The translations under genes were made by a program, and so were the position numbers. A stretch of DNA of 7,842 nucleotides, from assembly GCA_945983195.1 (NCBI GenBank), contig CAMFSS010000091.1:1-7842 (forward strand), given 5' to 3'. Below are positions 1 to 6,514 of this stretch, piece after piece (the stretch's first letter is position 1; every line of letters begins with the position of its first letter). Source of the stretch: an uncultured Prevotellaceae bacterium (GTDB taxonomy: Bacteria; Bacteroidota; Bacteroidia; Bacteroidales; Muribaculaceae). The notes beneath the pieces are model-generated. The model ran no database searches. It saw only the letters and a program-made list of their open reading frames with translations, and had not been told where the DNA came from.

Positions 1-527
1 AGAGGTATTTTGCCTCGGCGGTGAGCCAGCTGTCGCTCTTTGGGGTTTCGGCCAATGAGGTGTATGTGGAGTTTGTTGCACCGAGACTGACCATTGGCGG
101 TGATCTGGTGGGGACAGGAGGCAGCGGCAGCTACACCTACCTGTGGAAGCACGGCTCAACAGAGATCGGCAGAGAGGCATCAATCGAAATTTCGGAAGCG
201 GGAGTGTATGAACTCAATATCAGCGATGCGTGCGACTGCCTACAGCGCGTGGTATTCACGGTGAATCCGGCATCGGTGGAAGGCGTAGGGACGAGCGAAG
301 TGTCAGTGTATCCCAATCCGGCCATCGACCGCCTCACTGTGAGCGGTATGAGCTTGGTGCAAGTGAGCATAGTGTCGATGTCGGGGAAACTGGTGGCAGT
401 GCATAGCGGCTTCGGGCGTGATGCGTGTGCCGACATTGACGTGTCGGGGTTGCCGGCAGGAGAGTATATAGTGAATCTTGTGGGAGAGAACCACAAAGTG
501 GCAACGAGAAAAATCGTGAAGCAATGA
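1..527 (+). CDS. T9SS cargo protein, C-terminal part (SprB/PKD-like repeat plus type A sorting domain), 5'-truncated
   Basis: The reading frame is open from the left edge (first full codon at position 3) to TGA at 525-527, giving 174 visible residues. The GTG at 21 is an internal codon, not a supported start. Residues about 34-80 read like an SprB/PKD-type beta-sandwich repeat (GGSGSYTYLW, then AGVYELNISDAC). Residues about 99-174 match a type A T9SS C-terminal sorting domain: VSVYPNPAIDRLTV, then a VSIVSMSGKLV strand, then SGLPAGEYIVNL, ending with basic residues (RKIVKQ). In this family the domain directs export across the outer membrane by the type IX system and is removed or anchored at the surface. 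The catalytic or binding part lies upstream, so the protein's own role cannot be read here. Its stop overlaps the next start by 4 bp, which suggests translational coupling with the propeller enzyme. The sorting-domain call is firm; the repeat class is less certain. Confidence 0.85.
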   Translation, partial: RYFASAVSQLSLFGVSANEVYVEFVAPRLTIGGDLVGTGGSGSYTYLWKHGSTEIGREASIEISEAGVYELNISDACDCLQRVVFTVNPASVEGVGTSEVSVYPNPAIDRLTVSGMSLVQVSIVSMSGKLVAVHSGFGRDACADIDVSGLPAGEYIVNLVGENHKVATRKIVKQ

Positions 528-2530
528 GAAAGTGGTTGTTGACAGCGATAGCCGCACTTGCCACAATAGGCAATGCTCATGCGGCACACAAAGTGACATA
601 CGCACTGAATGGTCAGGCTGTGGTGCTCGACTTGCAGTGGGGCAAAGAGAACTATGGCACAATACAGTGGCAACGCTCGACCGATAATGGCTCAACGTGG
701 AGTGATGTGTCGGGAGCGACGGGCACTTCATACACCTTCAAGATGAATGGCAATGCACTCTACAGGGCGCACATTGAGGGCGACAAGGCTTGCCCCGCAA
801 TTGACGAGGTGAGGGAGATACGCGCGGTGAAATTCACCGCCACCATTGTAGGGATAGGTGCAACCAGTGCCGAAATGAAGATTTCAGGAGCCGATTTTGC
901 CGGAGCTGAGATAGTGGAATACGGCTGGTGCTGCAACAACAGCTCGCTACAGCGCGCCTACACGATGATGCCGCGCGTGAAAGTGGGCGACAGAGTGCCT
1001 GAAGGTGATGAATTCAGAATAGTGTGCGACGGATTGCGGGCAGCGCAGTCGTACAGCCTGCGTGCGTATTTCGTGACAGCCGACGGAACTATGATATTCA
1101 GCCCCGGAAGGACGGTGCAAACCAATCCCGGACCCGACTGGAGCAGCGAGAACTGGAAAATAACAAAGACCTCCATAACACCGAGATTCGTGATTGCCGG
1201 CGACAATTCGGTGGTGGCAGAGTCGGTGCGCTTCTATCTCGGGAAAGATGCTCAGAGCCTAAAGGAGTATGCCGTTACAGAGCTTGGCGACAGGCAATAT
1301 TGCGCCGAGGCTGCGGAACTTGAGCCGGGAAGCAGCTATCTTGCCAGGGTGACAGCGACCATTGGCGGAACGGAACTTGCAATTGAGAAGACTGTGCGCA
1401 CCATGAGCGACTATTCGGGCATAGAAGTTGACACCAGTGTCAAGCCGGTGAGCCATTACATAGAGTGGGATTCGGAACGCAATCTGGTGCAGCTCTCGCC
1501 GGAGGGGCAACAGGTGGAATATCCGCGCATGTGCCGCATCGACGACAATAGGATATTGCTCACCTATCACGGTGGTGACCCTGCCAATTGGGGCAAGGTG
1601 TATCTGCGAAAGAGCACCGACAATGGAGCTTCGTGGAGTCAGCCCGTGACCGTGTATGACAAAGACGCGACGCAATTCGGCAAGAACTACAGGCGAATCA
1701 TGAATCCGGAGATGACGCGGTTGCAGAATGGCTGGATTCTGCTGTCGTGCATAGGCAACGGCAATCCTGAGACCAATGAGAATTGCCATGTGCTTGCCTG
1801 CATATCGAAAGACGACGGTGAAACATGGGGCGACCCGGTGATAGTGGGCCGCGGACGCACATGGGAGCCGCAAGTGGTGCAACTGCCCAATGGCGAGCTT
1901 GAGCTGCTTGTGTCGAGCGAAGCCGCCTGGTGGGGGCAGTCGACGCTCTATCAGGAGATAGTGTGCTCACGCTCAACCGACAACGGACAGACGTGGACCG
2001 AACTGACACGTGCATCGTATAACCCGACGCGGCGCGACGGAATGCCTGTGGCGATAGTTCAGCAGGGAAACAAGGGAGTGCTGTGTATAATCGAGTCCAT
2101 TTGGGGCACGCCTTCGCCGGTGATGCTGCACCGCAACCTCGATGAAGAATGGGACCAAAGCGAATGGGACGGAGTGCAGGACTCGGAACGCTGGGCGGCA
2201 GGAATGAATGGCGGCGGCGCACCCTATTGCCTGCAATTGCCTACGGGAGAGATAGTGATAACAGCATATTATGAAAAGACAGGCAGTGTGTGGCAGACGG
2301 CACGCCCAAGGGTGTACGTAGGCGACAGCTCGGGGCATAATTTCTCGCATGGAACTCTACCGCTGAGCGGCAGCTCACCACTGCCATACGGCACAGGAGC
2401 CGTGTGCTGCTCACTTTTCCTGAAAGACCCTGAAACGGTGTGGCTGCTCATATCGAAGGCTAAATACACCGGCAGCAACCGCGACGAGAGCGTGATAATG
2501 CTGCTTGAGGGTAAAATCATAGGAGAATAA
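524..2530 (+). CDS. Secreted Asp-box (BNR) beta-propeller glycoside hydrolase, GH93-like rather than classical sialidase
   Basis: This is a 668-aa exported protein. Residues 1-20 form a Sec signal peptide (basic MRK, hydrophobic core, AHA before the likely cleavage site). An Ig-like module (about 22-100) and two fibronectin-III-like modules (about 103-200 and 211-294) follow, then a sialidase-superfamily propeller from about 315 to the end. Three canonical Asp boxes are visible at 364-371 (STDNGASW), 428-435 (SKDDGETW) and 484-491 (STDNGQTW). Candidate catalytic residues are E448 in a W-E-P motif and E524, which follows a GMPVAIV segment (506-512). That layout recalls GH93 exo-alpha-1,5-L-arabinanases, whose two catalytic glutamates are, from memory, separated by about 70 residues. 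A sialidase FRIP motif is not evident. ATG at 524 overlaps the preceding stop, and the signal peptide supports this start. There is no lipobox and no T9SS tail, so a periplasmic location is likely. The substrate is inferred; automatic pipelines may call it sialidase/neuraminidase. Confidence 0.8.
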   Translation: MRKWLLTAIAALATIGNAHAAHKVTYALNGQAVVLDLQWGKENYGTIQWQRSTDNGSTWSDVSGATGTSYTFKMNGNALYRAHIEGDKACPAIDEVREIRAVKFTATIVGIGATSAEMKISGADFAGAEIVEYGWCCNNSSLQRAYTMMPRVKVGDRVPEGDEFRIVCDGLRAAQSYSLRAYFVTADGTMIFSPGRTVQTNPGPDWSSENWKITKTSITPRFVIAGDNSVVAESVRFYLGKDAQSLKEYAVTELGDRQYCAEAAELEPGSSYLARVTATIGGTELAIEKTVRTMSDYSGIEVDTSVKPVSHYIEWDSERNLVQLSPEGQQVEYPRMCRIDDNRILLTYHGGDPANWGKVYLRKSTDNGASWSQPVTVYDKDATQFGKNYRRIMNPEMTRLQNGWILLSCIGNGNPETNENCHVLACISKDDGETWGDPVIVGRGRTWEPQVVQLPNGELELLVSSEAAWWGQSTLYQEIVCSRSTDNGQTWTELTRASYNPTRRDGMPVAIVQQGNKGVLCIIESIWGTPSPVMLHRNLDEEWDQSEWDGVQDSERWAAGMNGGGAPYCLQLPTGEIVITAYYEKTGSVWQTARPRVYVGDSSGHNFSHGTLPLSGSSPLPYGTGAVCCSLFLKDPETVWLLISKAKYTGSNRDESVIMLLEGKIIGE

Positions 2531-2573
2531 TACAACATTATTATATTAACTAACAACAACTAACAAAATCATT
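2531..2573 (+). promoter_or_regulatory. A-rich leader of the GH2 gene with a tandem 9-bp repeat
   Basis: The 43-bp gap before the GH2 start has very few G residues and no Shine-Dalgarno sequence. It contains AACTAACAA twice, at 2548-2556 and 2558-2566, with a 10-bp period. Unstructured A-rich leaders commonly serve translation initiation in Bacteroidota. I see no good TAnnTTTG promoter here, so the GH2 gene is probably read from the upstream transcript. Confidence 0.4.
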
Positions 2574-4391
2574 ATGAAAATGAAAACATTTGCGTTATTG
2601 GCGATGACATTAGTCACGGCAAATACCTGTATGGCGCAGTATGCCCCCGTAGGCGACAAGATTCGCACGCCGTGGGCAGAACAAATCGACGTGAACAATG
2701 TGCGACCGGAGTATCCGCGCCCCATAATGGAGCGTACTGCGTGGAAGAACCTTAACGGCCTGTGGAGCTATGCCGTGAAGCCTAAAGGCGAGGCACAGCC
2801 AAGCAACTGGGACGGACAGATTCTTGTGCCATTTGCAATAGAGGCGAGTCTGTCGGGAGTAGGCAAGGAGCTTGGCGACAAGAACGAACTCTGGTATAAC
2901 CGCACTTTCACCGTGCCGGCACAGTGGAAGAAGCAGAATGTGCTGCTACACTTCGGTGCCGTCGACTGGCGTGCCGATGTGTGGGTCAACGACGTGAAAG
3001 TGGGTTCGCATACAGGCGGCTACACACCATTCTCATTCGACATCACACAGGCTCTGAAAGCCGGAGAAAATACACTCACCGTGCGCGTGTGGGATCCCAC
3101 CGACCGTGGGTATCAGCCGCGAGGCAAGCAGGTGTGCAACCCCGACGGCATTTGGTACACTCCGGTGAGCGGCATCTGGCAGACAGTGTGGCTTGAGCCG
3201 GTGGCATCGATGCACATTGAGAATCTTCGCATACTGCCCAATGTAGATGCAAACACTGTGACGGTGACTGTGGAGAAATCGGTGGAATGTCCGGCTGTCA
3301 TGGCTGAAGTGAAAGTGCTCGACGGCGGTAAAGTGGTGGCATCGGCACGCGGAATCAACAATGAGCCTGTGGAGGTAAATATGCCTAAGAATCCGAAGCT
3401 CTGGTCGCCCGACAGCCCATTCCTCTACGATATGGAGGTGACAATCTACAAGGACGGCAAGCCGGTTGACAAAGTGAAGAGCTACACTGCCATGCGCAAA
3501 ATATCGACCGCTCGCGACGAGAACGGCATTGTACGCTTGCAGCTCAACAATAAGAACCTATTCCAGTTTGGGCCGCTTGACCAAGGCTGGTGGCCCGACG
3601 GACTCTATACCGCACCCACCGATGAGGCAATGGTATTCGACCTGAAGAAAACCAAGGAGTGGGGCTTCAACATGATACGCAAGCACATCAAGGTGGAGCC
3701 TGCAACGTGGTACGCATGGTGTGACCGACTTGGAATCATCGTATGGCAGGACATGCCGAGCGGTGACCGCAACCCTGAGTGGCAGATGCGTCAATACTTC
3801 ACCGGAGTGGAGATGCTGCGCAGCCCCGAGAGCGAGGCATGCTACCGCAAAGAGTGGAAAGAGATTATTGACTGCCTGTATTCATATCCCTGCATCTGCA
3901 CGTGGATACCATTCAACGAGGCATGGGGACAATTCAAGACAATTGAGATTGCAGAGTGGACCAAGCAGTACGACCCATCGCGCCTTGTGAATCCAGCCAG
4001 CGGAGGCAACTTCTACCACTGTGGCGACATTCTCGACTTGCACAGATATCCGGGTCCGGAAATGTATCTCTACGATGGGGAGCGCGCAAATGTGCTTGGC
4101 GAGTATGGCGGTATAGGACTGGCTCTCGAAGGTCATCTCTGGAAGCCCGACCGCAACTGGGGCTACGTTCAGTACAAGTCGGTAAAAGAAGTTACCGATG
4201 AGTATGTGAAATTCGGCAAGGAACTCCTCAAGTTCATTGAGCGAGGCTTCACAGCTGCCGTCTACACTCAGACTACTGATGTGGAGATAGAGGTGAACGG
4301 TGTAATGACCTACGACCGCAAAGTGATGAAGATGGACGAGAAGCGCATCCGCAAGATTAACGACGAAATCTGCAAGTCGCTTGACAAATAA
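2574..4391 (+). CDS. Secreted glycoside hydrolase family 2 enzyme (beta-galactosidase/beta-glucuronidase type)
   Basis: This 605-aa retaining glycosidase has the GH2 domain order. A signal peptide covers 1-21 (CMA before Q22). The N-terminal sugar-binding jelly roll (about 45-210) includes WKNLNGLWSY, LWYNRTFTVP, ADVWVNDVKVGSHTGGYTPF and the GIWYTPVSGIWQTVWLE end motif. An Ig-like immunoglobulin sandwich spans about 212-310 and the TIM barrel about 312-600. Within the barrel, GFNMIRKHIKVEP (364-376) and DRLGIIVWQDMPS (384-396) are typical. The acid/base is E449 in WIPFNEAW, and the nucleophile is E510 in LGEYGG. The length is near that of a beta-glucuronidase and well short of E. coli LacZ, so the extra C-terminal LacZ domains are absent. 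The exact sugar (galactose, glucuronate, arabinose or other) cannot be read from the motifs. It lies 43 bp after the propeller enzyme, probably in one operon, and a terminator follows it. M3 (position 2580) is an alternative start. No lipobox is present, so it is likely periplasmic. Confidence 0.9.
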   Translation: MKMKTFALLAMTLVTANTCMAQYAPVGDKIRTPWAEQIDVNNVRPEYPRPIMERTAWKNLNGLWSYAVKPKGEAQPSNWDGQILVPFAIEASLSGVGKELGDKNELWYNRTFTVPAQWKKQNVLLHFGAVDWRADVWVNDVKVGSHTGGYTPFSFDITQALKAGENTLTVRVWDPTDRGYQPRGKQVCNPDGIWYTPVSGIWQTVWLEPVASMHIENLRILPNVDANTVTVTVEKSVECPAVMAEVKVLDGGKVVASARGINNEPVEVNMPKNPKLWSPDSPFLYDMEVTIYKDGKPVDKVKSYTAMRKISTARDENGIVRLQLNNKNLFQFGPLDQGWWPDGLYTAPTDEAMVFDLKKTKEWGFNMIRKHIKVEPATWYAWCDRLGIIVWQDMPSGDRNPEWQMRQYFTGVEMLRSPESEACYRKEWKEIIDCLYSYPCICTWIPFNEAWGQFKTIEIAEWTKQYDPSRLVNPASGGNFYHCGDILDLHRYPGPEMYLYDGERANVLGEYGGIGLALEGHLWKPDRNWGYVQYKSVKEVTDEYVKFGKELLKFIERGFTAAVYTQTTDVEIEVNGVMTYDRKVMKMDEKRIRKINDEICKSLDK

Positions 4392-4422
4392 GGACTGTGG
4401 AATCATGACATAATTCCAGATT

Positions 4423-4482
4423 GGAAAGGGTGTGTCGGGCAAAACTGCCGCAAATGCGGCTTTTTGGCGGCACACCCCTTCC
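4423..4482 (+). terminator. Rho-independent terminator with nested outer stem after the GH2 gene
   Basis: The core is GCCGC at 4447-4451, loop AAAT, GCGGC at 4456-4460, followed directly by five T at 4461-4465, which is a textbook intrinsic terminator on the plus strand. Around it, GGAAAGGGTGTG (4423-4434) pairs with CACACCCCTTCC (4471-4482) over 12 bp with a single A/C mismatch. It begins 31 bp after the GH2 stop and should end the upstream operon. Confidence 0.8.
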
Positions 4483-4578
4483 TGTCTTCAGAATGGGATA
4501 ATTGGTACAAATGGGAAATTAATTGTTAATTATGCCTAAATTATGTATTGCAGAATGCGAATTGAGCGTTATATATAG

Positions 4579-4586
4579 TATATTTG
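4579..4586 (+). promoter_or_regulatory. Bacteroidota-type -7 promoter element for the OmpA gene
   Basis: TATATTTG fits the TAnnTTTG consensus of the Bacteroidota primary sigma factor. It lies in an AT-rich stretch downstream of a terminator and 76 bp upstream of the OmpA start, the expected place for a new promoter. A matching -33 TTTG at the usual spacing is not present (the nearest ATTG copies, at 4547 and 4561, are off-spacing), so this rests on the -7 box alone. Confidence 0.45.
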
Positions 4587-4610
4587 TAAAAATATTGGTG
4601 TATAGTGCGC

Positions 4611-4631
4611 TTGCGGGTGCGAGCCACGCAA
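4611..4631 (+). other. Possible 5'UTR hairpin of the OmpA transcript
   Basis: TTGCGGG (4611-4617) can pair with CCACGCAA (4624-4631) around a 6-nt loop, giving seven base pairs with a bulged A at 4626. It would fall inside the leader if transcription starts just after the -7 box. No known RNA family is recognised, and the structure could be chance. Confidence 0.3.
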
Positions 4632-4641
4632 ATATAAACTG

Positions 4642-4662
4642 AACAAACAAAAAAAGATTGAT
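4642..4662 (+). promoter_or_regulatory. A-rich translation-initiation leader of the OmpA gene
   Basis: The bases just before the ATG include a run of seven A (4649-4655) within an A/C-rich stretch and no GGAGG-like site. This is typical of efficiently translated Bacteroidota genes, which rely on unstructured A-rich leaders. It supports the ATG at 4663 as the start. Confidence 0.45.
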
Positions 4663-5553
4663 ATGAAGAAGAAATTTTTAGCAATTGCTATGCTGTCAGC
4701 CGTTGTATTGACCGGCTGCGTCAGCAAAAAGGAACTTGAGGCAAGCCAGCAGAGCTTGCAGAACTGTACTAACGAGAAGAAGGAGCTTTACTCTCAGCTT
4801 CAGACATCAAAAGACCAGACTTCGGACACAAAGGAGCTGCTTGCTGCCGCCAATGCGCGAATCAAAGGACTTGAGGATCAGCTTGTCCAGACCAACAGCA
4901 ACTACCAGATGCTTCAGCAGTCGCTCGACCGCAGCTTGACCAATTCGAGTGAGAACAACATCAACATCAGCAAGCTGGTGGACCAGATTAATGAGTCGAA
5001 TCAGTATATCCGCCACTTGGTGGAGGTAAAGTCGAAGAGCGACTCGCTCAATATGGTTCTCACCAACAATCTCACACGCTCGCTGAGCAAGGAGGAGCTG
5101 AAGGAGGTTGACGTACAGGTGCTGAAGGGTGTTGTCTACATTTCGCTTGCCGACAATATGCTCTACACCAGCGGTTCATACGAAATCAACGACCGCGCAG
5201 CCGAGACACTGAGCAAGATAGCAAAAATCATCATGGACTACAAGGACTATGATGTGCTTATTGAGGGAAACACCGACAACGTGCCTGTGAACAACACAGC
5301 AGCCACGATGAAGAACATTCGCAACAACTGGGATCTCTCGTGCTTGCGTGCATCGAGCGTGGTGCAATACCTTATCAACAACTATGGAGTAGATGCAAAG
5401 CGACTCACAGCAGGCGGACGTGGCGAGTTTAACCCGATTGCCGACAACAGCACAGAGCTTGGCAAGCAGCGCAACCGCCGCACTCAGATTATCATCACTC
5501 CGAAGCTCGACCAATTTATGGAGCTTATCGACCATGCCCCTGAGGAGAAATAG
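4663..5553 (+). CDS. OmpA/MotB-like peptidoglycan-binding outer-membrane lipoprotein
   Basis: This 296-aa envelope protein starts with a lipoprotein signal (MKKKFLAIAMLSAVVLTGC), with lipobox LTGC and lipidated Cys19. Residues about 22-95 are rich in Q, E, K and L and look like a coiled-coil stalk; about 100-145 remain helical. The C-terminal OmpA domain (about 150-280) contains LYTSGSYEIN, EGNTDNVPVN (201-210), NWDLSCLRASSVVQYL (222-237), the GVDAKRLTAGGRGEFNP segment and NRRTQI (271-276). D224 and R229 sit in the positions that bind diaminopimelate in OmpA-like domains. By family knowledge it tethers the outer membrane to the cell wall; there is no N-terminal beta-barrel, so it is a lipoprotein tether and not a porin. 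The residues after Cys19 (VSKKELE) include acidic positions but no clear surface-export signal, so a periplasm-facing location is more likely. Its own promoter lies upstream and an esterase gene follows after 9 bp. Confidence 0.9.
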   Translation: MKKKFLAIAMLSAVVLTGCVSKKELEASQQSLQNCTNEKKELYSQLQTSKDQTSDTKELLAAANARIKGLEDQLVQTNSNYQMLQQSLDRSLTNSSENNINISKLVDQINESNQYIRHLVEVKSKSDSLNMVLTNNLTRSLSKEELKEVDVQVLKGVVYISLADNMLYTSGSYEINDRAAETLSKIAKIIMDYKDYDVLIEGNTDNVPVNNTAATMKNIRNNWDLSCLRASSVVQYLINNYGVDAKRLTAGGRGEFNPIADNSTELGKQRNRRTQIIITPKLDQFMELIDHAPEEK

Positions 5554-5562
5554 TCAAAGATT

Positions 5563-6390
5563 ATGAGTAGCATAAGAAGATTTTTGCCAGCCGTGGCGTT
5601 GATGCTGTCGCTTGTGTGCGGCGCGTCGGCCACGGCTGCTGACGTATATCGTACCATTGAGAATGTTCCATATCTTGATGGCGCGAAGGGTGATACCTAT
5701 CGCAAGGAGCGCTGCAAGCTCGATGTGTATTTGCCTGAAGGGAAGAAGGATTTCCCTACGGTGGTTTTTTTCCACGGAGGTGGACTTGAGGGCGGCGAGA
5801 AGTTTATCCCTGAGCTGCTCAAGGAGCAGGGGTTTGCTGTGGTGGCTCCAAACTACCGTCTAAGCCCTCGTGCGCAGCACCCTGCCTACATTGAAGATGC
5901 CGCGGCGGCAGTGGCGTGGACCATGCGACACATTGCAGAGTATGGCGGCTCAAGCCGGAAGGTGTGGGTGTGCGGACACTCGGCAGGAGGCTATCTCACG
6001 CTGATGCTTGCACTTGCCACCAATTATCTTGAAGCGCAAGGTGTGAATGCCGACAGCATTGCCGGCTATGTGCCGTTTAGCGGACAGACCAACACGCACT
6101 ACACCATACGCAAAGAGCGCGGACTCGACACGCAGATACCCATTATCGACGAGTATGCACCCCTCAACCATGCACGGAAGCTCGGCACACGCATGCTGCT
6201 GCTTTCGGGCGACCGCGATAAGGAGATGCTTGCCCGATACACCGAGAATCTGCATATGCAGGAGATACTTAATGCAAAGGGCAACAAAGTGGAATTCTAC
6301 GAACTGAAAGGCTTCGACCACGGCACAATGCTTGAGCCTGCCTGCCTTCTCCTGCGCCAAATGATACAACGCACCGAAACGAAGAAATAG
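5563..6390 (+). CDS. Secreted alpha/beta-hydrolase (HSL/BD-FAE-like esterase)
   Basis: This 275-aa exported serine hydrolase has a signal peptide at about 1-25 (SSIRRFLPAVALML core, ATAA before D27). The mature part has the features of carboxylesterases of the hormone-sensitive-lipase/BD-FAE kind: oxyanion-hole motif HGGG at 71-74, NYRLSP at 97-102, nucleophile elbow GHSAGG at 138-143 (S140), the acid in SGDRD (D217 or D219) and the base H253 in GFDHG. All catalytic elements are present, so it should be active. Relatives hydrolyse short acyl or aromatic esters, including acetyl and feruloyl groups on plant glycans, but the substrate here is not shown. Its ATG is 9 bp after the OmpA stop, with no promoter between, suggesting co-transcription. 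Cys19 is preceded by SLV, a poor lipobox, so it is treated as a soluble periplasmic or secreted protein. The downstream gene is convergent. Confidence 0.88.
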   Translation: MSSIRRFLPAVALMLSLVCGASATAADVYRTIENVPYLDGAKGDTYRKERCKLDVYLPEGKKDFPTVVFFHGGGLEGGEKFIPELLKEQGFAVVAPNYRLSPRAQHPAYIEDAAAAVAWTMRHIAEYGGSSRKVWVCGHSAGGYLTLMLALATNYLEAQGVNADSIAGYVPFSGQTNTHYTIRKERGLDTQIPIIDEYAPLNHARKLGTRMLLLSGDRDKEMLARYTENLHMQEILNAKGNKVEFYELKGFDHGTMLEPACLLLRQMIQRTETKK

Positions 6391-6514
6391 CTGCTGAGGC
6401 GATGCAGCATCGCAGATGGGGTGTGCTGTTATGGCTTCACACACACCGTGCAGGTGCTGTTGTGATGTCGCAGTAAGGGATAAGCTATGATGCTTCTCTT
6501 GGTGGAGCTGGCTG
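6391..6514. other. Convergent intergenic region with short hairpins
   Basis: These 124 bp separate the ends of two converging genes. A perfect hairpin GCGATG-CAG-CATCGC lies at 6399-6413, nine bases after the esterase stop, and GGTGTG (6420-6425) can pair with CACACC (6442-6447). Neither is followed by a T tract on either strand. They may form transcript 3' ends, but a canonical intrinsic terminator is not seen. Confidence 0.4.

Larger units (their letters stand above)
4392..4662. other. Intergenic region between the GH2 and OmpA transcripts
   Basis: This 271-bp gap contains no credible gene. From left to right it holds a small hairpin (TGGAAT at 4398-4403 with ATTCCA at 4413-4418), the nested terminator, an AT-rich inverted repeat (AATTAA 4517-4522, spacer TTG, TTAATT 4526-4531), the likely OmpA promoter near 4579 and a leader with a GC-rich hairpin. 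No tRNA, small RNA family or riboswitch was recognised. Confidence 0.6.

Noticed and set aside
21..527. A complete 168-aa gene starting at the GTG at position 21
   Set aside because: The frame is open to the left edge, and a sorting domain needs an upstream cargo and signal peptide, so this is the tail of a longer gene.
137..731. Overlapping antisense reading frames across the first gene junction
   Set aside because: They lie opposite a sorting domain and a signal peptide on the plus strand and have low-complexity, Cys/His/Ser-rich translations.
1259..1882. A 207-aa antisense reading frame within the propeller gene
   Set aside because: The sense frame has clear Asp boxes, and the antisense translation resembles no family; long shadows are expected in this composition.
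3882..4475. A 197-aa antisense reading frame over the end of the GH2 gene
   Set aside because: It is antisense to a well-supported coding sequence, begins inside the terminator region, and its translation shows no recognisable domain.
4517..4531. AT-rich inverted repeat as a terminator
   Set aside because: The stem is only A/T, has no following T tract and lies downstream of an already strong terminator.
6399..6413. Perfect hairpin after the esterase as an intrinsic terminator
   Set aside because: There is no T tract on either side, so it is noted only as a hairpin in the intergenic region.
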